Shown here piece after piece: positions 8,934 through 17,445 of a stretch of 64,000 nucleotides of DNA. The notes below the pieces were generated by a model, which did no database searches, had not been told where the DNA came from, and saw only the letters and a list, made by a program, of their open reading frames with translations. Within the stretch, counting starts at the first letter, position 1; the number at the start of each line of letters is the position of its first letter. Both the position numbers and the translations under genes were made by a program. Source of the stretch: Ascidiimonas sp046199005 (lineage in GTDB: Bacteria; Bacteroidota; Bacteroidia; Flavobacteriales; Flavobacteriaceae); NCBI GenBank assembly GCA_046199005.1, contig CP176050.1, positions 2,356,001-2,420,000 of the forward strand, in the 5' to 3' direction.

Positions 8934-10157
8934 CTAATCCTTAGGATAGCAGATGTAATATTTGGTAACTGGTTTAGATAGTGCCAGCAAATTTAATTGA
9001 TCTGAAGCATCCGTGATATCCTTGATTTTTCCATTCTTAAAAAGAATATTGATATTCTGATTTTCTTTATTGTACGCTTGATTTTCAATAGTCCCCTGAA
9101 ATACAAAATACGACAAATGCTCATCTTCAATTTCATATTTTTTGCGAGTAGCATTTATAAGTTCTTGAACTTTCTCTGGCTTTGCTGGTTTATTTTTTAG
9201 CTTTACAGCCGGTAGATTTCGGTTTAAAATCATTTTACACAAATGAGAAAGAACTTTATCTTTATGAAATTGCCACTCCTTAATTGCCCCCATCACATCA
9301 TAATCGTCCAATCTTGAAAAAATATTCAGTACTTCGTACGAGAAATCACTTCTATCGATCTTGTTCAAGAGAAAAAAGGAAAGTGCTTCGCTTGCCTTCA
9401 CGTTTTCACCACTACTTACCAGTTCTTTTGCTCTTTGCAATATTTTAATTAGTACCTGTTCTGCTGCTATTCCTGTTTTATGAAGATACACTTGCCAGTA
9501 CATTAACCTCCTCGCCACTAAGAATTTCTCGACAGAATAGATCCCTTTTTCTTCAACAACAAGATTTCCTTTATAGACATTGAGCATATGTATAATACGC
9601 TCTGCATTTATATTTCCTTCAGCAACGCCCGTATAAAAACTATCCCTTTTAAGGTAATCTGCCCTGTCCAGATCTAACTGACCTGATACTAGTTGATTCA
9701 TGAATTTTTTAGGGTAAGTCCCTTTAAAAATTTGAATAGCGGTAGTTAAACTTCCGTTAAACTCATCATTTAGTCGCTCCATAAATAGCAATGATATACT
9801 TTCATGATTAACTTTGTTCACGATACTATGTTCCATTGCGTGAGAAAAGGGTCCATGGCCTATATCGTGCAGCAATATGGCAATCAGCAAGCCTTCTTCT
9901 TCTGTATTGGTTATTTGAACTCCTTTAGATCGAAGTATTTGCACCGCTCTTTGCATGAGATACATGCAGCCAAGAGCATGATGAAAACGAGTATGATGAG
10001 CACCGGGATAAACCAAGTACGACAGACCCATTTGTGATATTCTGCGAAGTCTTTGAAAGTAAGGATGCTGAATTAAGTCAAATATCAGAGCAGAGGGAAT
10101 GGTAATAAATCCGTAAATTGGGTCGTTTAAAATTTTTAATTTATTCGTTGCTCTCAA
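8934..10157 (-). CDS. HD-domain phosphohydrolase (dNTPase/SAMHD1-like)
   Basis: This 407-residue protein carries the metal-dependent HD signature. His59/His60 sit in F-H-H-A-L-G, His97-Asp98 in L-L-H-D-I-G-H, and His101 and His106 in G-H-G-P-F-S-H. This spacing fits the dGTPase/SAMHD1-like branch of HD hydrolases, and the C-terminal half is less conserved. The usual substrates are (d)NTPs, but here the activity is untested. It begins the minus-strand lpx run, 29 bases upstream of lpxD, and is divergent from porX, with its own -7 box at 10184-10191. Confidence 0.88.
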   Translation of the reverse strand: MRATNKLKILNDPIYGFITIPSALIFDLIQHPYFQRLRRISQMGLSYLVYPGAHHTRFHHALGCMYLMQRAVQILRSKGVQITNTEEEGLLIAILLHDIGHGPFSHAMEHSIVNKVNHESISLLFMERLNDEFNGSLTTAIQIFKGTYPKKFMNQLVSGQLDLDRADYLKRDSFYTGVAEGNINAERIIHMLNVYKGNLVVEEKGIYSVEKFLVARRLMYWQVYLHKTGIAAEQVLIKILQRAKELVSSGENVKASEALSFFLLNKIDRSDFSYEVLNIFSRLDDYDVMGAIKEWQFHKDKVLSHLCKMILNRNLPAVKLKNKPAKPEKVQELINATRKKYEIEDEHLSYFVFQGTIENQAYNKENQNINILFKNGKIKDITDASDQLNLLALSKPVTKYYICYPKD

Positions 10158-10183
10158 ACCTAACAGATTACATGAATTGTTCG

Positions 10184-10191
10184 CAAATATA
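10184..10191 (-). promoter_or_regulatory. Bacteroidota -7 box of the HD-lpx operon
   Basis: The minus strand reads TATATTTG followed by C, an exact consensus match 26 bases upstream of the HD gene start. It lies in the 39-base spacer shared with porX. Confidence 0.6.
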
Positions 10192-10196
10192 CATAT

Positions 10197-11747
10197 ATGA
10201 ATAAGATTAAGATATTATGGGTTGATGACGAAATTGAATTGCTCAAGCCGCATATTCTTTTTCTTAAAAATAAAAATTACGAAGTAAGTACAAGTTTAAG
10301 TGGAACTGAAGCCATTGAAATGGTAAAAGAAACCAACTTCGATATCGTCTTTCTAGACGAAAATATGCCAGGACTTACGGGACTGGAAACACTTACCGAA
10401 CTCAAGGGTATTAATCCTGCTATACCAATCGTAATGATCACAAAAAGTGAAGAAGAGTATATAATGGATGAAGCCATAGGGTCTAAAATTGCAGATTACC
10501 TTATAAAGCCTGTGAATCCTAATCAAATTCTATTAAGTCTTAAGAAAAGTCTTGATCATTCCAGACTCATTACTGAGAAAACCACTTCCAATTACCAGCA
10601 GGAGTTTCGAAAGATCGCTATGGATATGGCCATGGTGAATTCTTTTGACGAATGGGCGGAACTCTATCAAAAATTGATCTATTGGGAATTGGAGCTGGAA
10701 GAAATAGAGGATTCAGGTATGTTTGAAATTCTGGAATCACAAAAGACCGAAGCAAATAGTCAATTTGGCAAATTTATCGATAAAAACTATGCCCAATGGT
10801 TTGAAGATGATGAAGAACGCCCGGTCATGTCACATACGCTATTTCGGGAATTGGTAGTTCCCGAACTGGAGAAAGAGCGACCCACCCTTTTTGTCGTTAT
10901 AGACAATTTAAGATACGATCAATGGAAAGCGTTTGAAAATACGGTATCTACCTATTATAAAAAGACCAAAGAAGTACCTTATTATAGTATTCTGCCTACC
11001 GCTACCCAATACGCCAGAAATGCAATATTCTCTGGACTAATGCCTGCCGATATGGAAAAACTGTATCCGCAATTCTGGAAAAACGATACCGATGAGGGCG
11101 GGAAAAATCTTCATGAAAGCGATTTCCTAAATGAGCAAGTTCGAAGATTAGGTCTCGAACTGAAATGGGAATATCATAAAATTTCAAGCTTGAAAGCTGG
11201 AAAGAAGCTAGCCGAGAATTTTAGGTCACTTAAAAATAATGATCTTACTGTAGTGGTTTACAATTTTGTCGATATGCTCTCGCACTCCAAAACTGAAATG
11301 GAAGTGGTAAAAGAACTTGCATCTAACGACAAAGCATACAGGTCGCTCACCCAGAGTTGGTTTAAAAATTCTCCGTTGTTGGATATGATTCAACAAGCAC
11401 AACAAATGGGCTTCAAACTAATTATCACCACAGATCACGGCACTATTAATGTAAAGAATCCTTCAAAAGTGGTTGGCGATAAAGAAACCAGCCTCAATCT
11501 TAGATACAAGACCGGAAAAAGTCTTACCTACGACGAAAAGGATGTGCTTTCAGCAAAACACCCTGGCAATATCAGGTTGCCTTCTATTAATATGAGTAGT
11601 AGCTTTATATTTGCGAAAGGAGACCTGTTTTTTGCATATCCTAATAATTATAATCATTACGTAAACTATTATAGAAATACGTACCAACATGGGGGTGTTT
11701 CTTTGGAAGAAATGATTATTCCTTATATCGTATTAGAACCCAAATAA
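10197..11747 (+). CDS. porX: PorX-type response regulator with PglZ domain (T9SS regulator)
   Basis: This 516-residue protein has a CheY-like receiver (residues 1-120; acidic Asp10-Asp11, phosphoacceptor Asp54 in F-L-D-E-N-M-P-G) and a C-terminal PglZ/alkaline-phosphatase-fold domain (about 220-516). In the latter, V-I-D-N-L-R-Y-D-Q-W and T-T-D-H-G-T are the metal-site segments. In Bacteroidota, PorX with the sensor PorY controls type IX secretion, and its PglZ domain is a metal phosphodiesterase. No porY is present here, and the partner is normally unlinked. It abuts tsaE (start right after the stop), so the pair is co-transcribed. Confidence 0.93.
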   Translation: MNKIKILWVDDEIELLKPHILFLKNKNYEVSTSLSGTEAIEMVKETNFDIVFLDENMPGLTGLETLTELKGINPAIPIVMITKSEEEYIMDEAIGSKIADYLIKPVNPNQILLSLKKSLDHSRLITEKTTSNYQQEFRKIAMDMAMVNSFDEWAELYQKLIYWELELEEIEDSGMFEILESQKTEANSQFGKFIDKNYAQWFEDDEERPVMSHTLFRELVVPELEKERPTLFVVIDNLRYDQWKAFENTVSTYYKKTKEVPYYSILPTATQYARNAIFSGLMPADMEKLYPQFWKNDTDEGGKNLHESDFLNEQVRRLGLELKWEYHKISSLKAGKKLAENFRSLKNNDLTVVVYNFVDMLSHSKTEMEVVKELASNDKAYRSLTQSWFKNSPLLDMIQQAQQMGFKLIITTDHGTINVKNPSKVVGDKETSLNLRYKTGKSLTYDEKDVLSAKHPGNIRLPSINMSSSFIFAKGDLFFAYPNNYNHYVNYYRNTYQHGGVSLEEMIIPYIVLEPK

Positions 11748-12158
11748 ATGATTTTAGAATATCGTTTATCAGAGCTGGATGCTGTTGCTAAGAAGATTAT
11801 AAATCGTTTAAAGAACCAGGTGGTATTATTTTACGGACCTATGGGCACCGGCAAAACAACACTCATCAAGTCCTTAGTAAAGGAGCTAGGTATAACCCAT
11901 GAAACCGCAAGTCCTACTTTTAGCCTGGTGAATGAATATGGAGAAGAAGGCAGTAAAGTTTATCATTTCGATCTTTATCGAATTAATAGTCCGGAAGAAG
12001 CGCTGGATATAGGTTTTGAAGAGTATTTAGATGAAGATGCCTGGTTTTTTATAGAATGGCCACAGCATATTGAATCTTTACTTACAGGGAATACTACTCG
12101 AATTGATATTGAAGTAACTTCAAACGAAACCCGAAAATTGTCGCTTACGACGCTCTAA
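11748..12158 (+). CDS. tsaE: tRNA t6A biosynthesis ATPase TsaE
   Basis: TsaE is the ATPase that supports TsaB-TsaD-TsaC in making N6-threonylcarbamoyladenosine at tRNA position 37. The 136-residue protein has the P-loop G-P-M-G-T-G-K-T-T at residues 30-38. The conserved segment T-x-S-P-T-F-x-L-V-x-E-Y follows near 55-65, then H-F-D-L-Y-R and the C-terminal F-I-E-W-P. Length is typical. It starts directly after the porX stop codon. Confidence 0.95.
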   Translation: MILEYRLSELDAVAKKIINRLKNQVVLFYGPMGTGKTTLIKSLVKELGITHETASPTFSLVNEYGEEGSKVYHFDLYRINSPEEALDIGFEEYLDEDAWFFIEWPQHIESLLTGNTTRIDIEVTSNETRKLSLTTL

Positions 12159-12589
12159 AGCCAGATGATTCCTTGACCTGTTCGGTGTATTTGTGTAATT
12201 CATCGATTATTTTTGCATCTCATCCCGTTTTCCTTAGAGGATAGACTAAAAAAAATAACTAAACGTTACTTTTACATGAATTGTTGCCCTTAAAATCATT
12301 GTTTAACCTGGTCCTAAAGAAGTAGTTTATTTATAGAAAATTCATCTCTTATTTCTATCGAAGAAAAATACTTTTAGCTCCATTATTAGCTAGATAAAAT
12401 GACTAAACTTTTGCTAAAATCAAGCTACCCATTAAAGTTTACTAATAATTTTTTAAGTATATTAACCTCTCGATTTTTTCGATAAACTGTTTAAAAAAAT
12501 CGTTAAAGATACAATAAAAGTATTTTATTTGCGCTTTTTTTTTTTGTGTACGTTTGTACTATCGGTAACCAAAAAAAATATATAGCGTC
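12159..12589 (+). other. AT-rich intergenic region upstream of the small lipoprotein gene
   Basis: This 431-base spacer has no convincing reading frame and no obvious terminator hairpin. Its right end carries the promoter-like pair at 12528-12556. Otherwise it is low-complexity A/T-rich DNA. Confidence 0.5.
12528..12556 (+). promoter_or_regulatory. Flavobacterial-type promoter (-33/-7)
   Basis: TTTG at 12528-12531 and TACGTTTG at 12549-12556 are 17 bases apart, fitting the Flavobacterium pattern TTG-N17-23-TAnnTTTG. It lies about 34 bases upstream of the small lipoprotein start. Confidence 0.65.
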
Positions 12590-12748
12590 ATGAATACCAA
12601 AAAATTTTTATTCGCCCTTGCATTAGCAGCAACCACTTTATTTGTATCTTGTAGCCCTAATAGTGTTTCAGATGAAGATGACCTCTACAACGGAAAACAA
12701 GGAATTGAAAAGTCAAAAATCAAAGGTCCAGCATCGATGGCGGGTTAA
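12590..12748 (+). CDS. small lipoprotein, 52 residues
   Basis: The frame encodes a classical lipoprotein signal: Met, two Lys, a hydrophobic stretch (residues 6-18) and a lipobox L-F-V-S-C with Cys21. A short acidic then basic mature tail of about 31 residues ends in P-A-S-M-A-G. It sits directly behind a good promoter. Its last 70 or so bases overlap, in another frame, the start of the downstream membrane protein gene. I recognise no family. Signal, promoter and position argue that it is real. The function is unknown. Confidence 0.65.
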   Translation: MNTKKFLFALALAATTLFVSCSPNSVSDEDDLYNGKQGIEKSKIKGPASMAG

Positions 12749-13262
12749 ATCCGTACTTGTAAAAGACACAATAGTCGTTATTTTAATAGCGATTTCCCCT
12801 TACATATTTTATAGTTATAAAGGTTTTCCAGAATCAAAAGTCTGGGAAACCTTTTTGTTTACTTACGAAAGTAACTATTACGAGAATGTGAATGTTGCCA
12901 TGTGGACTTATATGCAAAAAGTAGTTCCGTTTCTACTACTTTTGATATGGTTCTTTACTAATAAACATTGGTGGTATCACATATTATTGGTTCCTATCAT
13001 AATGTATGCTTTTCAACTCTTTGGTACCATAAGTTCTGAAACGCTCATCCTGGATGAGGTTGAATTATTCTACCTTTTCCCCATCATGATGGTGATTATT
13101 CCTTTTGTGTATTGGATACGGCTTCGGCTTTTTGATAAACTTGTCTATGGAATAGATCTGAAAGAAATTGAAAGAGAATTGGACGAGTATAAGGAAAAAG
13201 AAAAAGCAGAAAAGAAAAAGAAGGAAGAAGAAAGAAAAAAACGCTTATCGGATATTCACTAA
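12672..13262 (+). CDS. four-helix membrane protein of unknown function
   Basis: About 196 residues from the ATG at 12672. A further in-frame start lies at 12678, and an upstream start at 12642 is less likely because it lies deep inside the lipoprotein frame. The protein has a basic N-terminus, four hydrophobic segments (roughly residues 27-43, 72-92, 97-112 and 125-145) and a very Lys/Glu-rich C-terminal coiled tail (about 165-193). It overlaps the lipoprotein gene out of frame, suggesting translational coupling. It precedes the alanine-dehydrogenase-family gene by 13 bases. No family is recognised with confidence. Confidence 0.75.
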   Translation: MKMTSTTENKELKSQKSKVQHRWRVKSVLVKDTIVVILIAISPYIFYSYKGFPESKVWETFLFTYESNYYENVNVAMWTYMQKVVPFLLLLIWFFTNKHWWYHILLVPIIMYAFQLFGTISSETLILDEVELFYLFPIMMVIIPFVYWIRLRLFDKLVYGIDLKEIERELDEYKEKEKAEKKKKEEERKKRLSDIH

Positions 13263-13275
13263 ATAAGCCAACCAA

Positions 13276-14475
13276 ATGAGTGAATCTTTATCGCCATTTA
13301 CGCGACAACAATTGCTTCCGCAGGAAGAAATGCTCGAAGTATTGCGTAGAAAAGGAGAGCTTTTTATAGGAATCCCAAAAGAGACTGCCTACCAGGAAAA
13401 TCGTGTATGCCTTACTCCTGATGCTGTAAACGCACTTACTTCGCATGGGCATCGGGTTTTAATAGAGTCTAAAGCTGGCGAAGGTGCCAATTTTACAGAT
13501 AAGGAATACAGTGAAGCGGGTGCCGAAATCACCAACGACACAGAAAAAGTTTTCTCCTGCCCCATTCTACTCAAGATCGAGCCGCCTTCCGCAGAAGAAA
13601 TTAAAATGATCAATTTTAAAACCATTTTAATTTCCGCACTTCAAATCAAAACACAGAATAAAAAGTATTTCGAAGAATTAGCTAAAAAACGAGTAACTGC
13701 TGTTGCTTTTGAATATATAAAGGACGAGGATGGAAATTATCCTGCTGTAAGGGCTCTTAGTGAAATTGCAGGTACAGCATCTATCTTAATTGCTTCGGAA
13801 CTGATGACCAATTCGCAAAGTGGAAACGGACTCTTATTCGGAAACATTACAGGAGTTCCGCCTGTGGAGGTTGTCATTTTAGGCGCAGGCACCGTTGGAG
13901 AGTTTGCCGCAAGGTCCGCATTAGGTCTGGGGGCCCGGGTAAAAATTTTCGACAACTCAATTTCAAGATTACGTGAAATTCAAATCAATCTGGGCAGACC
14001 TTTGTATACTTCCACGCTTCAGCCTAAGACACTCATAAAATCTTTAAGACGATGTGATGTGCTCATCGGGGCCATTCGTGGCAAAGACCGCTCACCTATT
14101 GTTATTTCAGAAACAATGGTCGAAAATATGAAAAACGGAGCGATCATTATTGATGTAAGTATTGATATGGGCGGATGTATTGAGACCAGTGAAGTCACCA
14201 CACATAGCAAACCTACTTTCGTAAAACACGGAGTGATCCATTATGGGGTTCCCAACATCCCTTCCAAATATGCAAGAACAGCATCCGTATCAATAAGTAA
14301 TATTTTTACTCCCTACCTCTTGAAAATTGGCGAAGATGGCGGACTGGAAAATTCTTTGAGATTCGACCGGGGACTCAGAAGTGGTATCTATTTTTATCAT
14401 GGTATTCTAACAAGCAAATCGGTTGCAGAATGGTATGACCTTTCTTATAACGATATTAATCTTCTTATCTTTTAA
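13276..14475 (+). CDS. ald: alanine dehydrogenase family protein
   Basis: The family oxidises alanine to pyruvate with NAD, and related domains form transhydrogenase PntA. The 399-residue protein has an N-terminal extension of about 29 residues. It then has G-I-P-K-E-x-x-x-x-E-N-R-V (Arg43), the substrate-site lysine Lys100, the Rossmann motif G-A-G-T-V-G and V-S-I-D-M-G-G, holding the catalytic Asp. By hand alignment with mycobacterial Ald, the catalytic His96 is Gln123 here (A-L-Q-I). Alanine dehydrogenase activity should therefore not be assumed. It is followed 6 bases later by the DUF4258-like gene. Confidence 0.85.
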   Translation: MSESLSPFTRQQLLPQEEMLEVLRRKGELFIGIPKETAYQENRVCLTPDAVNALTSHGHRVLIESKAGEGANFTDKEYSEAGAEITNDTEKVFSCPILLKIEPPSAEEIKMINFKTILISALQIKTQNKKYFEELAKKRVTAVAFEYIKDEDGNYPAVRALSEIAGTASILIASELMTNSQSGNGLLFGNITGVPPVEVVILGAGTVGEFAARSALGLGARVKIFDNSISRLREIQINLGRPLYTSTLQPKTLIKSLRRCDVLIGAIRGKDRSPIVISETMVENMKNGAIIIDVSIDMGGCIETSEVTTHSKPTFVKHGVIHYGVPNIPSKYARTASVSISNIFTPYLLKIGEDGGLENSLRFDRGLRSGIYFYHGILTSKSVAEWYDLSYNDINLLIF

Positions 14476-14481
14476 AATTTC

Positions 14482-14835
14482 ATGGGGTTATTAAAAAGAA
14501 TTGGATTCTATCTGGGCGGGTTTGCCCTGGGACTCATTATACTTGCTTTCATTTTCAAAGGAAAAGACACCGAATTTTGTTATTCGCCAAATTGCAGAGT
14601 TTTAAAAAATATTCGAACCAAGAAAATAGATTATGCTCAAGACGTTGCGATTGACTCCATATTTGTCAAAACCTGTCTTAAAGAAGGTGATGTCATATTT
14701 TCTAAAAGCGATACCAAGAGCACTCCCTGTAAAACCTACGTCATACAAGAACAAAAACAGAATATAACTATGGAAATTTCCGTGAAAAACTGTGATAGTA
14801 CGGCGACGATCCAGTATTTGAAAAAGATTGATTAA
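14482..14835 (+). CDS. small membrane-anchored protein, DUF4258-like
   Basis: This 117-residue protein has an N-terminal hydrophobic helix (residues 4-25) followed by a soluble domain with four cysteines. The segment C-R-V-L-K-N-I-R-T-K-K-I resembles the start of DUF4258 domains as found beside alanine-dehydrogenase-family genes in flavobacteria. The assignment is from memory of the family and is moderately secure. It probably forms one transcript with the preceding gene. The function is unknown. The gene ends convergently with proline dehydrogenase, 2 bases away. Confidence 0.7.
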   Translation: MGLLKRIGFYLGGFALGLIILAFIFKGKDTEFCYSPNCRVLKNIRTKKIDYAQDVAIDSIFVKTCLKEGDVIFSKSDTKSTPCKTYVIQEQKQNITMEISVKNCDSTATIQYLKKID

Positions 14836-14837
14836 GG

Positions 14838-16010
14838 CTACAAATTCCCTTTTCGTCTTTGAATTTCCTCATTGAGTAAAGACAACTCTCTCCCCGTTTG
14901 ACCCGCAACGGATGTATTTTCTTCAGCCCTCCTGATAAGATAAGGTATTACTTCTTTAACAGGACCAAAAGGAATAAGCTTGGTCACATTATAACCGTGC
15001 TCAGACAAATTATAGGTAATTTGATCGCTCATACCGTATAATTGACCAAACCAGATACTCTGATGATTAGCAGGTAAATTTTTCTCTTTCATCAACTCGA
15101 TAGTCAGGTATGTACTGGGTTCATTATGAGAGCCTACAAATACATTGAAAATATCTAGCCTGTCCATTATGTAGGCTAGAATTGCATTGAAATTATCGTC
15201 GGTTTTAGCTTTGTTTTCGCAGATAGGAGATTTGTATCCTTTTTCAATCGCTCGTTCATTTTCTTTCTCCATGTAAGCACCACGTACGATTTTAATTCCA
15301 ATTTTAAAATTCTGAGCTTTGGCTTTATTTTCCAAGTCCTGTACATAACGCATCCTGTCCCAACGATAACATTGCACTGTATTGTACACCAATACGTCTT
15401 CCTTATTGTATTGACGCATCATACGTTCTACCAATTCATCTGCAGCATCTTGCATCCAGCTTTCTTCGGCGTCTATCAAAATGGGGACATTATTTGTAAA
15501 AGCATGCTCACAAATTTCACTAAAACGCTCTTCAATTCTTCCCCATTCTTCTTGTTCGGAAGTACTTAAGACCTTTTTTTCCGTCTTTTTCTGCCATATT
15601 TTGAATCTTCCCAACGCAGTAGGTTTCATTGAAGCAAAAGAAACCCCTTCGTTCTTTCTAGCAAATTCAATAAGCCCCATTTTTTTGATCATAGCAGCAT
15701 CAAATTCGGTTTCTTCCTCCTTTGCTTCCACTGAATAATCGAGAATCGAGGTAACTCCGTGATCGGATAATTTTTCGATAATTGGAACACATTCTTTTTC
15801 GGAAGTTCCTCCACAAAACTGTTTGAAAATAGTTTTTTTGATCAGACCCTTAACGGGTAATTTTAATTTTAGCGCCAGGGTAGTTAACCAGGTTCCTACT
15901 TTTACCAGATTAGGATTTCCCATTACCTGAAACATGAAGCGAGCCTTTCTTAATTCGGCATCAGACTTAAGCGAAAAAGCTACTTTCGTATTCTCAAATA
16001 TTTCTTTCAT
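14838..16010 (-). CDS. proline dehydrogenase
   Basis: This monofunctional FAD enzyme oxidises proline to pyrroline-5-carboxylate. The 390-residue protein has the (beta-alpha)8 PRODH signatures: I-L-I-D-A-E-E near 215, I-K-I-V-R-G-A-Y-M-E with the FAD-site Arg, V-G-S-H-N-E and the C-terminal Y-L-I-R-R-A-E-E-N motif that binds proline. It lacks the P5C dehydrogenase half of PutA, as expected in Bacteroidota. Its start is preceded by a -7 box at 16031-16038 in the spacer shared with aroB. Confidence 0.93.
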   Translation of the reverse strand: MKEIFENTKVAFSLKSDAELRKARFMFQVMGNPNLVKVGTWLTTLALKLKLPVKGLIKKTIFKQFCGGTSEKECVPIIEKLSDHGVTSILDYSVEAKEEETEFDAAMIKKMGLIEFARKNEGVSFASMKPTALGRFKIWQKKTEKKVLSTSEQEEWGRIEERFSEICEHAFTNNVPILIDAEESWMQDAADELVERMMRQYNKEDVLVYNTVQCYRWDRMRYVQDLENKAKAQNFKIGIKIVRGAYMEKENERAIEKGYKSPICENKAKTDDNFNAILAYIMDRLDIFNVFVGSHNEPSTYLTIELMKEKNLPANHQSIWFGQLYGMSDQITYNLSEHGYNVTKLIPFGPVKEVIPYLIRRAEENTSVAGQTGRELSLLNEEIQRRKGNL

Positions 16011-16030
16011 TCACAGATTTGTAAGACGTG

Positions 16031-16038
16031 CAAATATA
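16031..16038 (-). promoter_or_regulatory. Bacteroidota -7 box of proline dehydrogenase
   Basis: The minus strand reads TATATTTG followed by C, 20 bases upstream of the start codon. Confidence 0.6.
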
Positions 16039-16104
16039 ATTATAGATTCGATAATTATTTCGTGATTTCTTATTAATTTAACAACCTTTAAATTGAAATT
16101 ACAG

Positions 16105-17175
16105 ATGCCCGAAACCATCCAAACCAGTGGAAGTCCAATTTACTTTAATTCAGTAGATTACAACGAAATAAACGATCACATTGAAAGTAAATCTTATTCA
16201 AAAATTTTCATTCTTGTGGATGAAAATACGCATCAATATTGCCTTCCCGGTTTTCTAGGAGGCCTTACTTCTGATTTACCCCTGGAAATTATTGAAATTG
16301 AATCAGGGGAAGTTCATAAAACTCTAGAAACCTGTGAAGGAGTCTGGATGGCTTTATCAGAATTAGGTGCCGACAGAAAAAGCCTTCTCATAAATCTGGG
16401 CGGCGGCGTAGTGACAGATCTGGGAGGTTTTGTGGCTGCTACTTTTATGAGAGGCATTGACTTTATTAACATCCCCTCTTCCCTATTGGCTATGGTAGAT
16501 GCATCTGTAGGAGGAAAAACAGGCGTCGATTTAGGGGCTTTAAAAAACCAAGTAGGTGTTATAAAACTTCCGCAAATGGTATTTATTAATGTTGGTTTTC
16601 TGGAAACACTCCCTGAAAATCAATTGAAAAGTGGGTTATCTGAAATGCTTAAACACGGACTCATATTTAACAGTGACCACTGGAATAAATTAAGCAGTTT
16701 TAGCCAATTCGATGCTAATGAAATGGAAACGCTTATTCATGAATCGGTTGCCATCAAAAATACTATTGTCACCGAAGACCCTACCGAAAAAGGCCTACGT
16801 AAAATTCTCAATTTTGGACATACACTCGGGCATGCAATCGAATCTTACTTTCTCGAAAACCCCTACAAATCCTCTTTATTACACGGTGAGGCTATTGCAA
16901 TAGGCATGGTACTGGAATCATACCTATCGCATAAATTAACAGGCTTAGAAATTAAAGAACTAGAGGTTATCAAAGATCGAATTGCTCAAAACTTTGATAA
17001 AGTGTCGTTTACGGAAGATGAGATTTCCAAGATCATAGAGCTTCTTAAATTTGACAAGAAAAATACATTTGGAGAGATCAATTTTGTATTGTTGAATAAA
17101 ATTTCAGAAGCCACAATAGATTGTAAAGTATCCAATGAATTAATTAAAAAATCCTTTGCTTTTTACAGTCAATAA
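16105..17175 (+). CDS. aroB: 3-dehydroquinate synthase
   Basis: AroB converts DAHP to 3-dehydroquinate in the shikimate pathway using NAD and a divalent metal. With the ATG at 16105 it has 356 residues; a TTG twelve bases earlier is in frame but weaker. The motifs are L-G-G-G-V-V-T-D-L-G-G-F (98-109), the P-S-S-L-L-A-M-V-D-A-S-V-G-G-K-T loop (124-139), S-E-M-L-K-H-G, F-G-H-T-L-G-H-A-I-E and L-L-H-G-E-A-I-A-I-G-M. These hold the metal-binding Glu and His residues. Full length. It is divergent from proline dehydrogenase and followed by a 270-base spacer. Confidence 0.96.
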   Translation: MPETIQTSGSPIYFNSVDYNEINDHIESKSYSKIFILVDENTHQYCLPGFLGGLTSDLPLEIIEIESGEVHKTLETCEGVWMALSELGADRKSLLINLGGGVVTDLGGFVAATFMRGIDFINIPSSLLAMVDASVGGKTGVDLGALKNQVGVIKLPQMVFINVGFLETLPENQLKSGLSEMLKHGLIFNSDHWNKLSSFSQFDANEMETLIHESVAIKNTIVTEDPTEKGLRKILNFGHTLGHAIESYFLENPYKSSLLHGEAIAIGMVLESYLSHKLTGLEIKELEVIKDRIAQNFDKVSFTEDEISKIIELLKFDKKNTFGEINFVLLNKISEATIDCKVSNELIKKSFAFYSQ

Positions 17176-17445
17176 TTTCTACCTTCGTATTAAATAATGA
17201 TATATTTTTACATTGCATATTTAGAAAAGGATGAAAGTTTTCTTACGTGATGTACATTCCTTCTTAATCAAAGAGTCGATTCCTGTGTTTAATGGGGTTC
17301 GAAAGACTTTATTTCCATCGAAATTATATATTGCCTATATCAAAATAATTAACGATCGTTTTTTGTGTTTTATGAGTTGGAGAATTTGATCATAATTATT
17401 CAGAGAACTCCACTTAAATAAATATAAAACACGATTTTTTTTTAA

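Noticed and set aside
12642..12671. Start of the membrane protein at 12642
   Set aside because: It would lie inside the lipoprotein signal-peptide region and give an unnatural N-terminus; starts at 12672 or 12678 fit better.
17231..17389. A 52-codon frame in the spacer between aroB and speA, with an AAAAGG sequence before its ATG
   Set aside because: Composition, lack of a recognisable signal or domain, and the A/T-rich spacer make chance likely. I see no supporting homology or partner.
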